Shown one piece after another: positions 6,338 to 9,913 of a stretch of 9,913 nucleotides of DNA (the first letter of the stretch is position 1; every line of letters starts with the position of its first letter). This stretch comes from DATAFT01 sp035544635 (GTDB lineage Bacteria > Acidobacteriota > Thermoanaerobaculia > Multivoradales > Multivoraceae). Below the pieces are notes generated by a model, which saw nothing but the letters and a program-made list of their open reading frames with translations, ran no database searches and had not been told where the DNA came from. Made by a program: the position numbers and the translations under genes. The stretch lies in the NCBI GenBank assembly GCA_035544635.1, contig DATKDQ010000119.1, positions 1-9,913 of the forward strand, written 5' to 3'.

Positions 6338-7261
6338 TCACTTCCGGGACGCCTTCGACGGGGTCTCGCGGCGCGCGGCGCTCGGCGCGCGGCGGGCCGG
6401 CTTGCGGTCATCCGCGGCGCTCTTCGCTCCGCGGCCGCTCTCGGCGACCTCGCTGGCTTCGGTGACGCCGGCACCCGCCCCGCGGCCGCCGGCTCCCAGG
6501 CTGGCCTTGAGCGCCTCCATCAGATCGATGATCTGCGCCTTGGGCGCCTCCTCGACGGCGGCGATGACCTCCTGGCCCTCGATCTTCTGCTGGATCGCGG
6601 CGAGGATCCGTCCGCGCACCTCGTCGCTGTATTTCCCCGGCTCGAACTGGTCGGCGGCGATCTGCTCGATGAGCTGGATGGCGAGCGAGATCTCCCCCTC
6701 CTTGAGCTCCACGTCCTCGCCGAGCGGCACCTCTGCGAAGCTCCGGATCTCGTCCTCGTGAAAGAGCTGCTGCATCACCAGCCCGGAGGCGTAAGGCCGC
6801 AGCAGCACCAGGTACTGCTTGCCGCGCGCCGCGTACTTGGCCACCGCGCAGCGCCCGGTCTCGCGCATCGCGGTGGCCAGCAGCCGGTAGGCACGATCGC
6901 CCGCCTTGTCCGGGCCGAGGTAGTAGGCCTTCTCGAAAAAGATCGGATCGACCTCGGAGAGGGGCACGAACTCGGTGATCTCGATCGAGGGCGACGCCTT
7001 CTCCGACAGCGCCTGGAGCTCCTCGTCGGTGAACGTGACGTACTGGTCCTTCGCGAACTCGTAGCCCTTGGTCTGCTCCTCGCGCGGGACGACCCGGCCA
7101 TCCACCGGGGAGACGTACTGCTGCTTGAGGCGGACCTGGTGGGTGGCGTCGAGCAGGTTGAACCGAATGTCGGAGGAGTGGTCCGCCGTCGAGAACAGCT
7201 TGACCGGGATGGAGACCAGGCCGAAGGAGATGTTCCCCGAGGCGATCGGTCGGGCCGCCAT
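6338..7261 (-). CDS. ku: Non-homologous end-joining protein Ku
   Basis: 307 residues beginning at ATG (7261). Bacterial Ku is a homodimeric ring that threads onto double-strand DNA ends and recruits LigD. The family opening GNISFGLVSIPVKLF (9-23) is present, followed by the beta-barrel core. The conserved C-terminal part of the core, FEPGKYSDEVRGRILAAI (206-223) and IIDLMEALKASL (244-255), is intact. Beyond residue 256 is an Ala/Gly/Arg/Lys-rich tail of about 50 residues. Basic tails of this kind are known in bacterial Ku and affect DNA binding and bridging. The Shine-Dalgarno is weak (AAGG, 9 bases before ATG). ligD is divergent across a 165-bp spacer, which fixes the role as NHEJ. The TPR gene follows on the same strand and may be co-transcribed. 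Confidence 0.96.
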   Translation of the reverse strand: MAARPIASGNISFGLVSIPVKLFSTADHSSDIRFNLLDATHQVRLKQQYVSPVDGRVVPREEQTKGYEFAKDQYVTFTDEELQALSEKASPSIEITEFVPLSEVDPIFFEKAYYLGPDKAGDRAYRLLATAMRETGRCAVAKYAARGKQYLVLLRPYASGLVMQQLFHEDEIRSFAEVPLGEDVELKEGEISLAIQLIEQIAADQFEPGKYSDEVRGRILAAIQQKIEGQEVIAAVEEAPKAQIIDLMEALKASLGAGGRGAGAGVTEASEVAESGRGAKSAADDRKPARRAPSAARRETPSKASRK

Positions 7262-7272
7262 CGCTAGAAGCC

Positions 7273-7322
7273 TTGACCCGCAGGAGTCATTACAGATGGA
7301 TCAAGTTCGCTCGCCGGGTCAA
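7273..7322. repeat. Spaced inverted repeat upstream of ku
   Basis: TTGACCCG (7273-7280) and CGGGTCAA (7315-7322) are perfect 8-bp inverted arms separated by 34 bases. They frame the AT-richer presumed ku promoter segment. The right arm, read on the minus strand, also contains TTGACC, a -35-like hexamer. It could be paired operator sites or chance. Confidence 0.4.
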
Positions 7323-7334
7323 CGCTTCCGAGCC

Positions 7335-7351
7335 GCGCGGCGCAGCCGCGC
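7335..7351. repeat. Short GC inverted repeat between ku and ligD
   Basis: GCGCGGC (7335-7341) and GCCGCGC (7345-7351) form a perfect 7-bp stem with a 3-base loop in the divergent spacer. In DNA this GC-rich it may be chance. Confidence 0.3.
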
Positions 7352-7377
7352 TTGGCGGGGAGCATCAGCCAGCGGGG

Positions 7378-7395
7378 CCGTGGTAGTGACCACGG
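7378..7395. promoter_or_regulatory. Perfect inverted repeat upstream of ligD (operator candidate)
   Basis: CCGTGGT-AGTG-ACCACGG is a perfect 7-bp inverted repeat with a 4-base centre. It ends 31 bases before the ligD start, in the divergent ku-ligD spacer, and is a plausible binding site for a dimeric regulator. Confidence 0.45.
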
Positions 7396-7403
7396 ACCCG
7401 CTA

Positions 7404-7414
7404 GTTATCATAAC
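7404..7414 (+). promoter_or_regulatory. AT-rich palindrome containing a -10-like TATCAT before ligD
   Basis: GTTAT-C-ATAAC is a perfect 11-bp palindrome, conspicuously AT-rich here. It contains TATCAT (7406-7411), five of six matches to TATAAT, 15 bases before the ligD GTG. No good -35 precedes it. If it is the -10, the mRNA leader would be only about 10 bases. Confidence 0.4.
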
Positions 7415-7426
7415 ACTGGGGTTCAA

Positions 7427-9913
7427 GTGCCGAAGCGCGCTCGTTCCAGACCGCAGGTGAGACGGCTCGCGAGCGAGGTGCCGGAGAGTCCCGCCCCGAA
7501 GGCGCAGGCTCCGGCCAGAGCCGGCGAAGCACCGCCGGCCGCCGGCCGCCTCGACACCTACCGCGCCAAGCGCTCGCCGGACGCCAGTCCCGAGCCCTTC
7601 GGCCGCGCCGATGCGGCCTGCGCCGGGGTGTTCGTGGTGCAGAAGCACGCGGCGCGGCGCACCCACTACGACCTGCGCCTCGAGTACGAGGGCGCCCTCC
7701 TGTCCTGGGCCGTGCCGAAGGGACCCTCGCTCGATCCCGACGACAAGCGGCTCGCGGTGCGCACCGAGGATCACCCCCTCGAGTATCAGGACTTCGAGGG
7801 AGTCATTCCGCAGGGCAACTACGGGGCCGGCGGGATGATCGTGTGGGACCGCGGCACCTGGATCCCGCTCGAGCCGGTGGGGGAAGGGCTCGAGAAGGGC
7901 AAGCTGCTGTTCGAGCTTCTGGGCTACAAGCTGCGCGGCGCCTGGACGCTTTTTCGCACCACGCGCCAGAGCCGCGCGCGGGCGGAGAGAGCCCGATCCT
8001 CCGGCGGCTCGGCGTCCGCGCGGTCACGGGCGGGCGGCGGGGAGGGCGAGGAGTGGCTCCTGGTCAAGAAACCCGACGGCTGGGCGCGGCGTGGGGGCGA
8101 GGACGGCCCGCCCGAGCAGTCGGTCCTCTCCGGCCTCACCGTCGAGGAGCTCGCGGCGGGCGTCGGCCGGGCCTCTGACGTCGAGGCTGCGCTCGACGCG
8201 CTCGGCGCGCCGCGCCGCCGGGTCGACCCGGCCGAGCAGCGCCCGATGCTCGCGACCGCGGGGGCGGGGCCCTTCACCGACCAGGCTTGGCTCTTCGAGC
8301 TCAAGTACGACGGCTTCCGCCTGCTCGCCGCCAAGGAGGGCGGGCGGGTGCGGCTCTTCTATCGCCGGGGCTCCGACGTCACCCATCTCTTCCCCGACGT
8401 CGCGCGGGCGGTGGGCGCGCTGCCGTTTCCCTCGTTCCTGCTCGACGGCGAGGTGGTGGTGCTCGACCAGGGCTCGCGGCCCAGCTTCCAGCGGCTGCAG
8501 AAGCGCACCCAGCTGGTGCGGCGCCTGGACATCCAGCGTGCCGCCGTGCGCCTGCCGGCGACCTACTTCGCGTTCGACCTGCTCTCCTTCGGCGACTTCG
8601 ACCTGCGCTCGCTGCCGCTCGGCGAACGCAAGGAGCGGCTCCAGGCGATCCTGCCGCCGGCCGGACCGATCCGCTACGCCGACCACGTGGTGGAGCGCGG
8701 CGAGGAGCTCTACGCCGCGGTCGAGTCGATGGGGCTCGAGGGCATGGTCGCCAAGCGCATCGACTCGACGTACCGGCCGGGGCGGTCGCCCCACTGGCTC
8801 AAGATCCGGGCCGATCGCCGCGACGACTTCGTGGTCGTCGGCATGTCGCCGCCGCAGGGCGCGCGCACCGGGTTCGGGGCGCTACACCTCGGGGCCTATC
8901 GCGCCGGCGGCGACGACCGCCGCGAGCTGGTCTACACGGGACGGGTCGGCACCGGGTTCTCGGAGGCGCAGCTCGACCAGCTCCATCACCAGCTGTCGGC
9001 GCGCCGGCGGCCGGAGCCGGCGTTCGCCGGGCCGGCGCCCACCGGGAAGGGCCAGGTCTGGGTCGAGCCGGAGCTGGTGTGCGAGGTGCGCTACAAGGAG
9101 TGGACCGAGGAGGGTCTGCTGCGCCAACCGGCGTTCCTCGGGCTGCGACCGGACAAGAGGCCGGAAGAGTGCCTTCTCCCCGGACAGGAGACGGCGGGGC
9201 ACGAGAAGGCGCTCGAGCCGCGGGCGGCGGCGCCAGCGGGCCGCGTGCTACACCTCACCAACCTCGACAAGGTGTTCTGGCCCACCGAGGGGTACACCAA
9301 GGGCCAGCTCATCGACTACTACCGCTCGGTCGCCGCAGCGATGCTCCCCTACCTGCGCGACCGGCCGCTGGTGCTCACCCGCTACCCCGACGGCATCGAA
9401 GGCAAGAGCTTCTACCAGAAGAACGCGCCGGGGCACGCGCCGGACTGGATCCAGACCGAGACCATCTGGAGCGAGTCCTCGAACCGCGACATCGAGTACT
9501 TCATCGTGCAGGAGCCCGACGCGCTGGTGTTCATGGCGAACCTGGGCGCGATCCTGCTCCACATCTGGTCGAGCCGCTTGGAGACGATCCAGCTCCCCGA
9601 CTGGTGCATCCTCGACCTCGATCCCAAGGACGCTCCTTTCTCGGACGTGATCGAGGTGGCCCGGACGGTGCACGCACTGTGCGAGGACATCCGCATGCCG
9701 AGCTTCGTCAAGACCAGCGGCTCGACCGGGCTGCACGTGCTGCTGCCGCTGGGCCGCCAGGTCACCTACGAGCAGTCGCGGCTGCTCGGCGAGCTGATCG
9801 CGCGAGTGATCGTCCGCGAGCATCCCAGAATCGCGACCGTCGAGCGCGTGATCGAGAAGCGCGCCGGCAGGGTCTACCTCGACTACCTGCAGAACGGGCA
9901 CGGCCAGCTCCTG
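7427..9913 (+). CDS. ligD: Multifunctional NHEJ ATP-dependent DNA ligase LigD (partial, C-terminus off the right edge)
   Basis: 829 residues are visible in phosphoesterase-ligase-polymerase order, as in Pseudomonas LigD. GTG (7427) is the start, with a weak GGGG 5 bases upstream; a GTG at 7457 is possible. A basic Pro/Ala-rich leader (1-53) precedes the 3'-phosphoesterase. There His74, His80, Asp82, Arg84, His116 and Tyr120 match the P. aeruginosa catalytic set with a constant offset of 32. The ligase has adenylation Lys293 in ELKYDGFRL, then LLDGEVVVLD, EGMVAKR and WLKIR, followed by an OB fold. The polymerase/primase domain starts near VLHLTNLDKVFWP and has metal Asp730 and Asp732 (DLDP), KTSGSTGLHV and third Asp819. 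Only the last part of the polymerase domain is missing. Residues about 179-209 are an Arg/Ser/Gly-rich insertion within the phosphoesterase domain. It repairs double-strand breaks with Ku, encoded divergently. Confidence 0.97.
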   Translation, partial: MPKRARSRPQVRRLASEVPESPAPKAQAPARAGEAPPAAGRLDTYRAKRSPDASPEPFGRADAACAGVFVVQKHAARRTHYDLRLEYEGALLSWAVPKGPSLDPDDKRLAVRTEDHPLEYQDFEGVIPQGNYGAGGMIVWDRGTWIPLEPVGEGLEKGKLLFELLGYKLRGAWTLFRTTRQSRARAERARSSGGSASARSRAGGGEGEEWLLVKKPDGWARRGGEDGPPEQSVLSGLTVEELAAGVGRASDVEAALDALGAPRRRVDPAEQRPMLATAGAGPFTDQAWLFELKYDGFRLLAAKEGGRVRLFYRRGSDVTHLFPDVARAVGALPFPSFLLDGEVVVLDQGSRPSFQRLQKRTQLVRRLDIQRAAVRLPATYFAFDLLSFGDFDLRSLPLGERKERLQAILPPAGPIRYADHVVERGEELYAAVESMGLEGMVAKRIDSTYRPGRSPHWLKIRADRRDDFVVVGMSPPQGARTGFGALHLGAYRAGGDDRRELVYTGRVGTGFSEAQLDQLHHQLSARRRPEPAFAGPAPTGKGQVWVEPELVCEVRYKEWTEEGLLRQPAFLGLRPDKRPEECLLPGQETAGHEKALEPRAAAPAGRVLHLTNLDKVFWPTEGYTKGQLIDYYRSVAAAMLPYLRDRPLVLTRYPDGIEGKSFYQKNAPGHAPDWIQTETIWSESSNRDIEYFIVQEPDALVFMANLGAILLHIWSSRLETIQLPDWCILDLDPKDAPFSDVIEVARTVHALCEDIRMPSFVKTSGSTGLHVLLPLGRQVTYEQSRLLGELIARVIVREHPRIATVERVIEKRAGRVYLDYLQNGHGQLL

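Noticed and set aside
6289..6474. N-terminal extension of the TPR gene to an upstream start
   Set aside because: It would overlap 137 bases of the ku coding end in another frame, and its residues are Arg/Ala/Pro-rich with no domain character.
7284..7313. GAACTT-like ECF sigma -35 element upstream of ku
   Set aside because: No convincing -10 partner at 16-17 bases.
8024..8794. A 256-codon minus-strand frame, and a similar 217-codon one at 9248-9901
   Set aside because: Both are antisense to ligD and show no family resemblance.
8091..9650. A 519-codon plus-strand frame
   Set aside because: It is an alternative frame of ligD, with an Arg/Ser/Thr-rich product and no motifs. The true ligD frame has complete catalytic motifs through this stretch.
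1..9913. tRNA, rRNA, CRISPR, IS ends, phage or defence-island genes
   Set aside because: I saw no cloverleaf, repeat-spacer array, terminal inverted repeats with transposase, or defence-type proteins beyond the NHEJ pair, which is a repair system.

Overview
The window is about 9.9 kb of very GC-rich bacterial DNA (roughly 68-70% G+C by eye), tightly packed with chromosomal-type genes. There is no insertion sequence, phage gene, CRISPR array, tRNA or rRNA. Gene content fits a soil or sediment bacterium of the deltaproteobacterial/Myxococcota type or a similar high-GC lineage: a lipoprotein-type penicillin acylase homologue, a Pseudomonas-order LigD with Ku, and an infC that appears to start at AUC. 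The lineage is inference; no marker here settles it.

Left block (1-3857, minus strand): three genes read leftwards. They are a VOC-superfamily protein with a degenerate second half, a lipoprotein-type penicillin acylase/PvdQ-like Ntn-hydrolase whose TTG start overlaps the VOC stop, and a secreted or lipoprotein TIM-barrel protein resembling GH113 glycosidases that runs off the left edge. Spacing suggests one operon. What the three do together is unknown.

Centre (3858-5065): a 180-bp divergent spacer carries a 14-bp tandem repeat. It is followed by a plus-strand NAD-type short-chain dehydrogenase close to 3-hydroxyacyl-CoA dehydrogenase type 2. A 260-bp convergent spacer holds three clear hairpins and no gene.

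Right block: infC (IF3, minus strand) stands alone, without thrS, rpmI or rplT beside it. Its best start is AUC with an AAAGGAG Shine-Dalgarno, not the ATG four codons downstream. Upstream are a small TPR protein and ku (both minus strand). Divergent from ku is ligD (plus strand, phosphoesterase-ligase-polymerase order), which runs off the right edge. Ku and LigD together form a bacterial non-homologous end-joining module. The 165-bp spacer between them contains several inverted repeats, two of them in tandem just upstream of ligD.

I see no clearly undescribed multi-gene system. The observations most worth following are the AUC start and isolation of infC, the palindromes between ku and ligD, the 14-bp tandem repeat, and the coupled VOC-acylase-glycosidase group.
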